Virus record (IMG/VR): IMGVR_UViG_3300010151_000074
Location: 1-31,774 of that record
Length of the DNA stretch: 31,774 bases
Reading direction: 5' to 3' (one strand)
From: a virus
How positions within the stretch are numbered: position 1 is the stretch's first letter; each line of letters starts with the position of its first letter. Of the stretch, positions 8,116 through 15,168 are shown piece by piece. The notes beneath the pieces are model-generated. The model did not search any database. It was not told the origin of the DNA and saw nothing but the letters and a program-made list of their open reading frames with translations. A program made the position numbers and the translations under genes.

Positions 8116-8634
8116 ATGGCAATACAAGCACAAGGCACTGTAACTGGTGTCAGTACCAAGCAAATCACTTCCATGAAATCAGGAGCACCTAAGAATTTTA
8201 CGATTCATTTAGCTACTGTTGATGGGTTGGATGCTGTCTTGAACACAGGCTTTAAACAAGTATACAATCCCGGAGATCAGTTCTCTGGTTTAGTGGAGAA
8301 AAACTACGGTGAGTATAAAGAAGTAAAAGGCCAAGCAAACGGAGCAGCCGCTGCCCCTTCTTCATATTCAGCAACAACTTTTAGTACCCCTAAGCAATCA
8401 GAAGGTAGAGAGACATTCCCTCTTGATCCCCTTCATTCTAAGAATCTAATCCTTAGACAAAATGCTATCAATGCTGCCAGCACAGCATTAGCTGGTACTA
8501 TAAGTAAAACAACATCTGATACTGATGTAGCTAACAGCATTATAAATGTTGCTAGTGTCCTAGTTAAATGGACTACTGGTCGTGCTGAACAAGAAGCATT
8601 AGATGCTATGGAACTTGGTGAAAAGGTAGAGTAA
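8116..8634 (+). CDS. Probable single-stranded DNA-binding protein
   Basis: A 172-residue protein. The first 70 residues alternate beta-like segments (GTVTGVSTKQI, FTIHLATVDG, NYGEYKEV) as in an OB fold. An Ala/Ser-rich linker about 75-95 follows, then a helical C-terminal half ending in an acidic tail (MELGEKVE). An acidic tail is common in phage and bacterial SSBs and recruits partners. It lies just after the polymerase and before recombination nucleases, the usual place for an SSB. GGAG lies eight bases before the start. The call rests on fold impression, tail and position, not on a diagnostic motif. Confidence 0.6.
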   Translation: MAIQAQGTVTGVSTKQITSMKSGAPKNFTIHLATVDGLDAVLNTGFKQVYNPGDQFSGLVEKNYGEYKEVKGQANGAAAAPSSYSATTFSTPKQSEGRETFPLDPLHSKNLILRQNAINAASTALAGTISKTTSDTDVANSIINVASVLVKWTTGRAEQEALDAMELGEKVE

Positions 8635-8638
8635 TAAT

Positions 8639-9553
8639 ATGGCGATCATAACTGAGTTACCTCAAGATATTTATGATGTCTTGTCGTCAGAAAGTGATGA
8701 TTCGTTAAGTGCGGAGGGGGGTGTTGACTTCGGTCAACGCCTCACCTCTCACGTTAACGGAGCTTTGTATAACAAACCACGGGAGAGATCACCCAATTCA
8801 TTATATGCTAGTGAGATAGGCAAGCCTTGTACCAGACAACTGTATTACTCACGTACTATACCAGAGCAAGGTGAGGAGATGCGGGGTGCTACGTTCTATA
8901 AATTTTTATATGGCAATGTGATTGAGGAGATCACACTAGAACTAGCCAAACAAGCAGGGCATAAGGTAGAGCACGAGCAGCTAGTCTTTGAACGTAAGGT
9001 AGGTGACTGGTCAATCAGAGGACGTTGTGATGCTGTCATTGACAATCACATGGTTGATGTTAAGTCAGCATCTAAGTTCGCTTTCCAGAAGTATGAGAAG
9101 GCTGGTGCTGTTACGTCTGATAATGATTCCTTTGGATACCGGCATCAGCTACACTTCTATGGTAGTGACGGAGAAGCTATAGCCGAAGGTGACTCTGACC
9201 TAGCATCTACTAAGACTTTAAGTACTGATAACTACTTCCTCTTTGTGTCTAAAGAGTTAGGCAACATCAGCTTAATAAGCAATGACATCACTGAAGGTGA
9301 GTATGAGTCTGATGTAGAGTACAAGGTTGATACCCTAAGCAAAGCGTTGAAGGATGACGTAGCTCCTGACCGTTATGCTGAAGGAACTAAGGTAGAGGAC
9401 AACGGTAATGTGTCACTGAAAGCTGTCTGTTCTTATTGTCCCTTCAAGAAGGTTTGCTACGGTGATGACCTCCGGGCTTACGTATATTCAACCGGGCCTA
9501 AGTACTTCGTGTCCGTTACGAAGGAGCCTAGAGTAAATGAGATCACGCTCTAA
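8639..9553 (+). CDS. Cas4/RecB-like PD-(D/E)XK exonuclease with Fe-S cluster cysteines
   Basis: A 304-residue nuclease. Catalytic candidates are E96 in the GNVIEE segment, D131, D140 and K142 in the VDVK motif, and Q170 with Y174 (QLHFY), matching the RecB-type QxxxY motif. C64 together with C264, C267 and C273 gives the one-plus-three cysteine pattern of Cas4/AddB-type Fe-S clusters. Such nucleases resect DNA ends in recombination, and in phages they often sit in the replication module, filling the role T7 gives to gp6. There is no CRISPR array or Cas1 nearby, so an adaptation role is not supported. Its 3' end overlaps the endonuclease I gene by 17 bases. Confidence 0.82.
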   Translation: MAIITELPQDIYDVLSSESDDSLSAEGGVDFGQRLTSHVNGALYNKPRERSPNSLYASEIGKPCTRQLYYSRTIPEQGEEMRGATFYKFLYGNVIEEITLELAKQAGHKVEHEQLVFERKVGDWSIRGRCDAVIDNHMVDVKSASKFAFQKYEKAGAVTSDNDSFGYRHQLHFYGSDGEAIAEGDSDLASTKTLSTDNYFLFVSKELGNISLISNDITEGEYESDVEYKVDTLSKALKDDVAPDRYAEGTKVEDNGNVSLKAVCSYCPFKKVCYGDDLRAYVYSTGPKYFVSVTKEPRVNEITL

Positions 9554-10004
9554 AGTATACTCATACTACAAAACAGAGTACCGAAGTAAGTTTGAGTTAA
9601 ATACAGCTAAGTTTCTCAGGAAGCATAAAGTTAAATTCTCTTACGAATCAACCTCTTATACCTATAAAGGCAAGGTACTGAAAGGTGTCTGCGATAAGTG
9701 TGGCAACAATAAAATTCACACACTACGCAGTTACACCCCTGACTTCTTCTTGTTTAATGACGTAATCATAGAGACTAAGGGACTCTTTACCGCAGAGAAT
9801 AGGAAGACTATGGTAGCAGTAAGAGAGCAACATCCCGATATAGATTTAAGGATTGTGTTCATGAGGAACAATAAGATACACCGTAAAAGTAAGATGAGAT
9901 ACATGGACTGGGCAGAGAATAACGGATTCATCTGTGCTGTAGGGGAGATTCCCCAAGACTGGTTTACAAAGGAGAAAGATGTTGACCAATATATTAAATC
10001 CTGA
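9537..10004 (+). CDS. T7 endonuclease I-like Holliday junction resolvase
   Basis: A 155-residue homologue of T7 gp3. The four catalytic positions are clear: E20 in SKFEL, D69 in SYTPDF, and E79 with K81 in IETKG, matching T7 E20, D55, E65 and K67. The segments REQHPDIDLRIVF and a late IPQDW also mirror T7. Compared with T7 there is extra sequence between the first and second acidic residues, carrying C52-x2-C55, possibly a zinc knuckle. The enzyme resolves branched DNA and, in T7, helps degrade host DNA. The start overlaps the previous gene and the end overlaps the phosphoesterase gene by 26 bases. Confidence 0.9.
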   Translation: MRSRSKVYSYYKTEYRSKFELNTAKFLRKHKVKFSYESTSYTYKGKVLKGVCDKCGNNKIHTLRSYTPDFFLFNDVIIETKGLFTAENRKTMVAVREQHPDIDLRIVFMRNNKIHRKSKMRYMDWAENNGFICAVGEIPQDWFTKEKDVDQYIKS

Positions 10005-10755
10005 AGATCCTACGTTAGTAGTAGGTGACGTACACATAGCTGCTAAACAAAATTTAGTTAGAGCAGACTGGTTAGGTAGAGCTATCAAAGATATAAAACC
10101 CAAACGTATAGTATACATAGGAGACTTGATTACCTTAGATGTATTCTCTGCTTGGGATAAGGACAAGCGTAAGCTTATGGAAGGGCGGCGATACACTGCT
10201 GAAATGAATAGTGCAAATGAATTCCTTGACAGAGTTAAACGAGCGTCAGGTAACTATAAGTGCGACATAATCTTAACTGAAGGTAACCATGAGAACAGGC
10301 AAAGCCGCTATATAGAGACACACCCTGAGATAGAAGGGGCTATTGATTACAAGAGAGATTTAGATATACTCGATTGGAATATAATACCTTATAAAAGTTA
10401 CTTTAACTTTAAGGGGGTGGGGTTCACTCATATCCCTATCAGTGAAGCTGGCAAGCCTATCGGTGGTAAGTATGTGACACATAAAGCTCTTGAGTTACAT
10501 CAAGGATCTACTATCTTTGGTCATACGCATAAGCTACAAGTCACCCCGCTACACAGACACGGAGCCAAGCACTTGAATCAAGCCCTTAATGTAGGGTGTT
10601 ACTTTACCCATATAGATGATTACGCTTTAGGTTCTGTTACTTCTTATTGGAGAGGCTTGGTTTTAATTGACCACTATAAACACGGAAGGTTTGGTTGGCA
10701 ACCTATTAGTATGGGTAAGCTAAGACGAACTTACCGAAAGGTTAAAGGTAAATGA
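9979..10755 (+). CDS. Calcineurin-like metallophosphoesterase
   Basis: A 258-residue enzyme with all signature motifs of the two-metal phosphoesterase fold: DVH (D17, H19), GD at 48-49, GNHE at 102-105, H151 in GFTH and GHTH at 181-184. Members act on phosphomono- or diesters, and substrates range from nucleotides to DNA (Mre11/SbcD) and proteins. The size and lack of a capping domain do not resolve which applies here. Phages of similar layout carry such genes near the replication and nucleotide metabolism genes, so a DNA repair or nucleotide role is the best guess. AAGGAG lies just upstream of the start, which is inside the endonuclease gene. Confidence 0.85.
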   Translation: MLTNILNPEDPTLVVGDVHIAAKQNLVRADWLGRAIKDIKPKRIVYIGDLITLDVFSAWDKDKRKLMEGRRYTAEMNSANEFLDRVKRASGNYKCDIILTEGNHENRQSRYIETHPEIEGAIDYKRDLDILDWNIIPYKSYFNFKGVGFTHIPISEAGKPIGGKYVTHKALELHQGSTIFGHTHKLQVTPLHRHGAKHLNQALNVGCYFTHIDDYALGSVTSYWRGLVLIDHYKHGRFGWQPISMGKLRRTYRKVKGK

Positions 10756-10756
10756 A

Positions 10757-10957
10757 ATGGGCGCTTATAAAAATGAAACAATAATCGCTGAAGATGATGA
10801 GTTAATAAAGCAGCACCGAACACACGTTGTATATGAGCCTGATACCTGTCCTTCTTGTCAAGGATGGGGAGCTATAGATGACGGTAATACCGGAATGAAA
10901 GAACGATGCCCCGACTGCGATGGGGAAGGATCAATAACCAGTAAAAGGACTAGGTAA
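10757..10957 (+). CDS. DnaJ-type zinc-finger miniprotein, 66 aa
   Basis: The protein has two CxxCxGxG modules, CPSCQGWG at 31-38 and CPDCDGEG at 51-58. This is the repeat of the DnaJ central cysteine-rich domain, but here as one pair, without a J domain. Four cysteines would bind one zinc. It starts two bases after the phosphoesterase gene and its stop overlaps the ribonucleotide reductase start by one base, so it is likely co-translated with the reductase. It could be a chaperone-like or redox aid to a neighbour enzyme, or a nucleic-acid-binding peptide; none is shown. Confidence 0.78.
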   Translation: MGAYKNETIIAEDDELIKQHRTHVVYEPDTCPSCQGWGAIDDGNTGMKERCPDCDGEGSITSKRTR

Positions 10958-12849
10958 TGACACCATACCAGCAGTACATTTATAAGAGTAGGTACGCAAG
11001 ATACTTATCTGATGAGAAGCGGAGAGAGGAGTGGCCGGAAACAGTGGCTCGTTATATCAACTTCTTTAGAGATAGGAACCAGACAGCTAAGATACCGTGG
11101 GCTAAATTAGAGAAGGCTATTCTTAACTTTGAGATCATGCCATCTATGCGGTGCTTGATGACCGCAGGTAAAGCCTTAGAACGAGACAATGTATCAGGAT
11201 ATAACTGTGCTTATACTCCCATTGACCACATCAAAGCGTTCGATGAGATACTATATATCCTTATGTGTGGTACAGGAATGGGTTTCTCAGTAGAGAGACA
11301 GTACATCAGTAAACTACCTGAAATAGCAGAGGAATTCCATGAAACCGAAACCATTATTGTTGTTAGAGATAGTAAAATCGGATGGGCGAAAGCCCTCCGG
11401 GAACTTATCACCTTACTCTATTCGGGCCAAATACCCCAATGGGACTTATCAAACATACGCCCTGCCGGGGCTGTACTCAAGACCTTCGGAGGCCGCTCAA
11501 GTGGGCCAGAACCTCTTGACCAATTGTTTAAGTTTTGTGTCGGAAAAATTAGCGGAGCTAAAGGTAGAAAATTAAACTCACTGGAGGTGCATGATGTTAT
11601 ATGTAAGATCGCAGAAGTTGTTGTATGTGGTGGGGTACGTCGAAGTGCTCTGTTGTCTCTTAGTAATCTCACTGACGCTAGGATGCTCAACGCTAAACAA
11701 GGAGAGTGGTTCTACGCAGAACCCCAACGAAGCCTTGCCAATAACTCCGTCGCCTATACAGAACTCCCGGATATGGGAATTTTCATGCAAGAATGGAAAG
11801 CTTTACATGATAGTAAAGCAGGGGAACGGGGAATTTTTAATAGAGAGGCTTGTAACAAACTCTTGCCGTCCCGTCGTAACCCTGAATTTGATTTCGGAAC
11901 CAACCCCTGCTCCGAAATAGTACTAAGGCCGCAGCAATTCTGTAACTTGACTGAGGTTATCTGTCGTTCAGAGGACACACCGGCTACCTTACTCACTAAG
12001 ATAGAATTAGCTACTATACTAGGAACCCTACAGTCTACCTTAATAGACTTCCGGTATCTCCGTAAGGTATGGTCATTCAATACTATGGAGGAAAGGTTGT
12101 TAGGAGTATCCCTTACAGGGATCATGGACAATAGACTGTTAAGTGAAGAACAAATGGATTGTGATGGACATTATCATTACGATGATATGAAAGATACCCT
12201 TAATAAACTAAAGGAGAAAGCAATTGAAACAAACAAAAAATATAGTAAAGTACTTGAGATACCTGTATCTAGTGCCGTTACTTGTGTTAAGCCTAGTGGT
12301 ACAGTTAGTCAGTTGGTTGATAGCTCTTCTGGTATACACCCTCGTTATTCTGACTTCTATGTCCGTCGCGTCCGTTCTGATGTTACAGACCCACTATCAA
12401 GAGCACTTCAAGATGCCGGAGTTCCTAATGAAATTTCTCAAAACAATCCAAGAGAACTGGTATTCTCCTTCCCAATTAGTAGCCCTGATACATCTACAAC
12501 TATCAGTCAAATGGGTGCAATTACGCAACTGGAGCACTGGAAAGTTTACGCGACTTCGTACTGTGAGCACAAACCTAGTGTCTCAATTTATGTCAAAGAT
12601 ACAGAGTGGATGGCAGTAGGAGCTTGGGTATATAAGAACTGGGAATACATGAGTGGGGTATCGTTCTTCCCACACGACGATCATATGTACCCACAAGCTC
12701 CTTATGAGAAGATTACAGAGGAACAGTATAAGGAATTAGCTGACGCTATGCCTAAATTTAATCTAAGCAATTTGATTATGGATGAGGAGGAGGATGTGAC
12801 TACTTCAAGCCAAGAGTTAGCTTGTGTAGGTGGAGCCTGTGAGTTATGA
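10957..12849 (+). CDS. nrdJ: Class II (adenosylcobalamin-dependent) ribonucleoside-triphosphate reductase
   Basis: A 630-residue monomeric class II reductase of the Lactobacillus leichmannii RTPR type. Diagnostic segments are C224 in VCGGVRRSA (redox cysteine), NPCSE at 316-320 with C318 as the thiyl-radical cysteine and E320, and a KPSGT segment. The C-terminal tail has cysteines at 623 and 628 (C-x4-C) that regenerate the active site. It makes deoxynucleotides for phage replication, using adenosylcobalamin instead of oxygen or a small subunit; no NrdB-like gene is nearby. Dependence on B12 ties replication to host cobalamin supply, relevant to the CobS/CobT-like pair upstream. It overlaps its neighbours on both sides. 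Confidence 0.93.
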   Translation: MTPYQQYIYKSRYARYLSDEKRREEWPETVARYINFFRDRNQTAKIPWAKLEKAILNFEIMPSMRCLMTAGKALERDNVSGYNCAYTPIDHIKAFDEILYILMCGTGMGFSVERQYISKLPEIAEEFHETETIIVVRDSKIGWAKALRELITLLYSGQIPQWDLSNIRPAGAVLKTFGGRSSGPEPLDQLFKFCVGKISGAKGRKLNSLEVHDVICKIAEVVVCGGVRRSALLSLSNLTDARMLNAKQGEWFYAEPQRSLANNSVAYTELPDMGIFMQEWKALHDSKAGERGIFNREACNKLLPSRRNPEFDFGTNPCSEIVLRPQQFCNLTEVICRSEDTPATLLTKIELATILGTLQSTLIDFRYLRKVWSFNTMEERLLGVSLTGIMDNRLLSEEQMDCDGHYHYDDMKDTLNKLKEKAIETNKKYSKVLEIPVSSAVTCVKPSGTVSQLVDSSSGIHPRYSDFYVRRVRSDVTDPLSRALQDAGVPNEISQNNPRELVFSFPISSPDTSTTISQMGAITQLEHWKVYATSYCEHKPSVSIYVKDTEWMAVGAWVYKNWEYMSGVSFFPHDDHMYPQAPYEKITEEQYKELADAMPKFNLSNLIMDEEEDVTTSSQELACVGGACEL

Positions 12850-13022
12850 GCAGTGCTAAAATGTTCAAGGTTTGCTCTATGTGTGGCAAGGACTTTCTCA
12901 CCCTACTTAGATTCAAGGAGGTGCAACAACACAACTGTCAAGAATGTAGTAAGACGATAAAGCGGCAAGCAGGACACCTGCTGGCAATTAATAAACAAGG
13001 TAAGAGGAAAGGTAATGATTAG
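12846..13022 (+). CDS. Zinc-ribbon microprotein, 58 aa
   Basis: This short gene begins in an ATGA overlap with the reductase stop and ends 8 bases inside the next gene. The product has C10-x2-C13 and C31-x2-C34, a complete four-cysteine zinc site, and a strongly basic C-terminal half (KTIKRQ, KQGKRKG) suited to nucleic acid binding. The overlaps at both ends and the spaced cysteine pairs support a real gene even though it is very short. Family not recognised. Confidence 0.7.
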   Translation: MSSAKMFKVCSMCGKDFLTLLRFKEVQQHNCQECSKTIKRQAGHLLAINKQGKRKGND

Positions 13023-13335
13023 AAAGATCATAAGTGGAGTAGTAATGTGTGTAGCTATTACCATAGTACTTATTTCTATTGGGATGCAGCTTTCCCAAGC
13101 TGGAGATAAGAGTAGGAAGCTTCATGCTATCCAAAGCTACGCAGTAGGAACACCGTTCAATGTGGGACGGGTATCAAGGTTTGATATGCCTGATGGTAAT
13201 ATCTGTTACATCTTTATTAGCGGTGATCGTAGTGGTATGTCTTGCATGGAACCACTGCCTATGCTAGATCATGTTGAGCCTGTTATGGAGAAGAGCGAGG
13301 AAGAGGAAACACCAGTTGGAGAGAGTGGTGATTAA
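13015..13335 (+). CDS. Small membrane-anchored protein, 106 aa
   Basis: A single hydrophobic segment at about residues 5-26, after a basic MIRK start, forms an N-terminal anchor or uncleaved signal. The rest would then be periplasmic. It contains a compact segment with C64 and C77 (NICYIF and MSCM), which could form a disulfide, and a Glu-rich tail. Similar short anchored phage proteins with two cysteines are common, without known function. It sits in a run of overlapping small genes after the reductase. Confidence 0.68.
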   Translation: MIRKIISGVVMCVAITIVLISIGMQLSQAGDKSRKLHAIQSYAVGTPFNVGRVSRFDMPDGNICYIFISGDRSGMSCMEPLPMLDHVEPVMEKSEEEETPVGESGD

Positions 13336-13504
13336 AGTCTTTGATTATAAATGCAATAAATGTGAGCATAAGTGGGAGGCTTGGATAGATGCAAACGCCG
13401 ACACAGTACAATGTAAATCGTGCGGCAGTGCTGATACTACCAAGCTTCCCTCTTTCTCTAAGAAAAGAAATTTTAACAAAACACCATATGAGGAATTTTT
13501 GTGA
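13328..13504 (+). CDS. FmdB-like zinc-ribbon protein, about 58 aa (GTG start)
   Basis: The conserved part starts IKVFDYKC and has C9-x2-C12 and C29-x2-C32, then CGSADTTKLPSF, very like the FmdB/zinc-ribbon regulatory family (YxCxxCG...CPxCGS). The frame is open upstream to an ATG at 13271, but that N-terminus is basic and unlike the family and lies inside the preceding gene. I chose GTG at 13328, with GGAG at 13318-13321; GTG at 13325 is an equal alternative. It overlaps the previous stop by 8 bases. Function is unknown; FmdB proteins are suspected regulators. Confidence 0.7.
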   Translation: MIKVFDYKCNKCEHKWEAWIDANADTVQCKSCGSADTTKLPSFSKKRNFNKTPYEEFL

Positions 13505-13863
13505 TGGATGAGATTGATATTAAAATACTGGAAAAAGGATTGTCTGGAACGACAGAGAAAGATATGGAATATATTAAAGGTTTGAACACTGGGTGGAAAG
13601 AGGCTGCCAAGCTCCCCTCTTGGGACGCTCAAGGTGATAGCTTAGAGGAGCTAAGTGCGTCAGACAGACAAGTGGGCGGAGATCATTATAAAGACTACGA
13701 AATACAACCCGGAGAGTATTGCCAAGTTAATAGACTTCCTTACATGGAGTCTAATGCAATAAAATATATTACACGTCACGGCAAGAAACATAACGGTCGT
13801 GAAGATATAGAGAAAGCTATTCATTGCTTAGAATTAGTGTTGGAGTGGGACTACGATGAATGA
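13504..13863 (+). CDS. DUF3310-family protein
   Basis: After an acidic N-terminal half, residues about 54-118 match the DUF3310 pattern. It begins with a GGDHYKDYEIQP segment, followed by NAIKYITRHGKK and a final helix ending AIHCLELVLEW. DUF3310 is widespread in phages and is often labelled nucleotide kinase-like, though without proof. GTG at 13501 and ATG at 13504 are adjacent possible starts; the ATG is used here. The previous stop overlaps this start by one base. Position after the reductase fits a role in nucleotide metabolism, which is inference. Confidence 0.78.
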   Translation: MDEIDIKILEKGLSGTTEKDMEYIKGLNTGWKEAAKLPSWDAQGDSLEELSASDRQVGGDHYKDYEIQPGEYCQVNRLPYMESNAIKYITRHGKKHNGREDIEKAIHCLELVLEWDYDE

Positions 13864-14083
13864 TGATGATGATGATGTATTTGCCATGTTAAATTTAGCC
13901 GCGAATGGTCGAGATTACCTCTTAGCAATAGGTAAAGAATTAGCCAAAGATCCTGAGAAAGAAGCCTTCTCTGTTGAGATCCAAGATGATGTTGGTGTAA
14001 CATATAATATAGTTATCTGGTTAGATCAGCAACCTCAATTAGTCTTAGTGGAGAATGGTGATGATAAAACAACTGTTAATTAG
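13856..14083 (+). CDS. Acidic hypothetical protein, 75 aa
   Basis: The start gives MNDDDDD, encoded by a short run of GAT repeats. The rest is a small acidic alpha/beta-looking protein with no cysteines and no membrane segment. GGAG lies upstream and the start overlaps the previous stop by 8 bases. I recognise no family. A highly acidic small phage protein could mimic DNA or inhibit a host enzyme, but nothing specific supports that. Confidence 0.65.
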   Translation: MNDDDDDVFAMLNLAANGRDYLLAIGKELAKDPEKEAFSVEIQDDVGVTYNIVIWLDQQPQLVLVENGDDKTTVN

Positions 14084-14177
14084 TGTGTTGCAAATTATTA
14101 ATGTCATTATTATGACAGGTGTCGTGACTTGTTTTGTAGTCTTTCCTTTTATTCTTTTAGGTAAACTATTTTCGTAA
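14061..14177 (+). CDS. Single-pass membrane micropeptide, 38 aa
   Basis: ATG at 14061 follows GGAG at 14050-14053 with good spacing and leads to a 38-codon frame ending in TAA at 14175-14177. The product starts MIKQ and is then almost wholly hydrophobic, ending GKLFS: a typical single-pass micropeptide. It starts 23 bases inside the preceding gene and is the last gene of the plus-strand block. Its 3' end overlaps the convergent minus-strand gene by 29 bases. It could be a small holin-like or membrane-targeting factor; this is inference from hydrophobicity. Confidence 0.55.
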   Translation: MIKQLLISVLQIINVIIMTGVVTCFVVFPFILLGKLFS

Positions 14178-14406
14178 TCATACCTCGTGGTATGTGGGCT
14201 GTATTACGGAAGTCTTTTGGCAATGAAGGATACCTGTCCATTCCTAGAGTAACCCCTACGTCATCCTCTACGAGCAACCATCCAAGAGTTGTGGTTAGTA
14301 TAGGGTTATTATCTATGTCCTTAATAGCTATAGATGAGTCCTCCCCCCAAGCATCGTTCCAATAGACGATTACAGGAGGGATAGCTATGATATCTATATT
14401 GTCCAT
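14149..14406 (-). CDS. Small conserved phage protein, 85 aa
   Basis: The pattern of YWNDAWGE near the start, TLGWLLVEDD in the middle and IPRGMITKI at the end recalls a short protein seen in many phages and usually annotated as hypothetical. It has the look of a small beta-barrel. It is the last gene of the late block, running toward the plus-strand block. No clear ribosome binding site lies before the start, and 45 noncoding bases separate it from the gene upstream. No enzymatic motif is visible. Confidence 0.65.
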   Translation of the reverse strand: MDNIDIIAIPPVIVYWNDAWGEDSSIAIKDIDNNPILTTTLGWLLVEDDVGVTLGMDRYPSLPKDFRNTAHIPRGMITKIVYLKE

Positions 14407-14451
14407 AAATCATTCCGCACAATAAGGATCGCTAAGATAATCAAGACTCAG

Positions 14452-14658
14452 TTATAGCCCTAAGAATCTAACGATGCTACTCTTGAGAAAGGTTAAGATA
14501 CCCCATACTGCCCCTAAGATCAGGAACGCCGCCCCCAAAGCACCTTTAGATTTCACTATAACCTCATGGATCTCATCTACTTTCTTCTCTATTCTTTCGT
14601 CACTCTCTTCCAATTGTTCTATCCTATAAAGCAGTAGATCTTTATCATTCTTATCCAT
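14452..14658 (-). CDS. Coiled-coil membrane protein, XhlA-like lysis accessory
   Basis: A 68-residue protein with a charged heptad-like coiled coil at about 8-35 followed by one hydrophobic helix at about 38-62. This is the layout of hemolysin XhlA-type proteins, which in phages sit beside holins and help membrane disruption. It follows the 3TM holin gene with a three-base gap, supporting a lysis role. Assignment is by architecture and context, not by a catalytic motif. Confidence 0.65.
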   Translation of the reverse strand: MDKNDKDLLLYRIEQLEESDERIEKKVDEIHEVIVKSKGALGAAFLILGAVWGILTFLKSSIVRFLGL

Positions 14659-14661
14659 TTA

Positions 14662-15168
14662 TTATCTCTTCATTAATGCTGTTTTTTCTTTAGACCCTGA
14701 ACTAGACCCAAAGAAAAAGTTTAAGACTTGAGCTTGACCTGTAGTAAGGACAAGAACTAGACCAGTTAAAATAGGACTCTCTGATGGCAAGACTAATGCC
14801 CCGCTAAACAGTCCAAATAAAATTAAAAAATAAGCGGAGGTATAGAGTGTTGCTAGTATCTTCTGTGGATTGGCCCCCAATTCACTAGCCATCTTACGGG
14901 CAGAGTCCCTGTCCTTGAAGTTCAACTCCTCCCGCTTGATGCCGGACTCCTCCATAAACTTCTTGAACTCCAGATCAGCGTTCTTTACCTTCACTACTTG
15001 CTGGGGAGTCATGTTTTTCATGGTCGCATCGACCTTGGCTTCAGGCACTCCCAGTGCCTTGCTCAACATTTGCCCTGCAATCCCTCCAAATGGCCCACCA
15101 ACAGCCGTTCCTATTAGGGGGGCTAGGCTACCCAGCAGTTGTTTTGTAATGTCCTTAAAATCGCTCAT
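14662..15168 (-). CDS. 3TM holin (gene-transfer-agent holin family)
   Basis: A 168-residue protein with a hydrophobic Gly/Ala-rich N-terminal segment about 11-39, a charged middle with DRDSAR at 86-91, and two strong membrane helices at about 105-126 and 133-152. It ends in FFFGSSSGSK at 151-160 and a basic tail. The DRxSAR and FGSSxGSK motifs are characteristic of the GTA_holin_3TM family. Holins form membrane lesions that time lysis. It overlaps the end of the giant ejection protein gene by 4 bases, so it is expressed with the late genes. Confidence 0.8.
   Translation of the reverse strand: MSDFKDITKQLLGSLAPLIGTAVGGPFGGIAGQMLSKALGVPEAKVDATMKNMTPQQVVKVKNADLEFKKFMEESGIKREELNFKDRDSARKMASELGANPQKILATLYTSAYFLILFGLFSGALVLPSESPILTGLVLVLTTGQAQVLNFFFGSSSGSKEKTALMKR

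Noticed and set aside
8639-9553. CRISPR adaptation module suggested by the Cas4-like nuclease
   Set aside because: No repeat-spacer array, Cas1 or Cas2 in the window; the gene sits in a phage replication operon.
11591-11920. Plus-strand open frame resembling a lipoprotein (LTLGCSTLN) inside the reductase gene
   Set aside because: Lies wholly within the well-supported class II reductase in another frame; lipobox-like string is chance.
12224-12619. Very hydrophobic 131-residue frame within the reductase gene
   Set aside because: Alternate-frame shadow of conserved reductase sequence; the hydrophobicity comes from frame shift of the coding strand.
13271-13327. Upstream ATG for the FmdB-like gene giving a 77-residue product
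   Set aside because: The added N-terminus is basic, unlike the family, and lies inside the preceding gene; GTG with GGAG upstream fits better.
13860-13877. GAT/ATG trinucleotide run as a tandem repeat
   Set aside because: Short coding run that gives the Asp-rich start of the 75-residue protein; not a distinct repeat element.
14102-14117. Short inverted repeat TGTCAT/ATGACA near the end of the plus-strand block, considered as a terminator
   Set aside because: Six-base AT-rich stem with no U tract directly after it; too weak to call.
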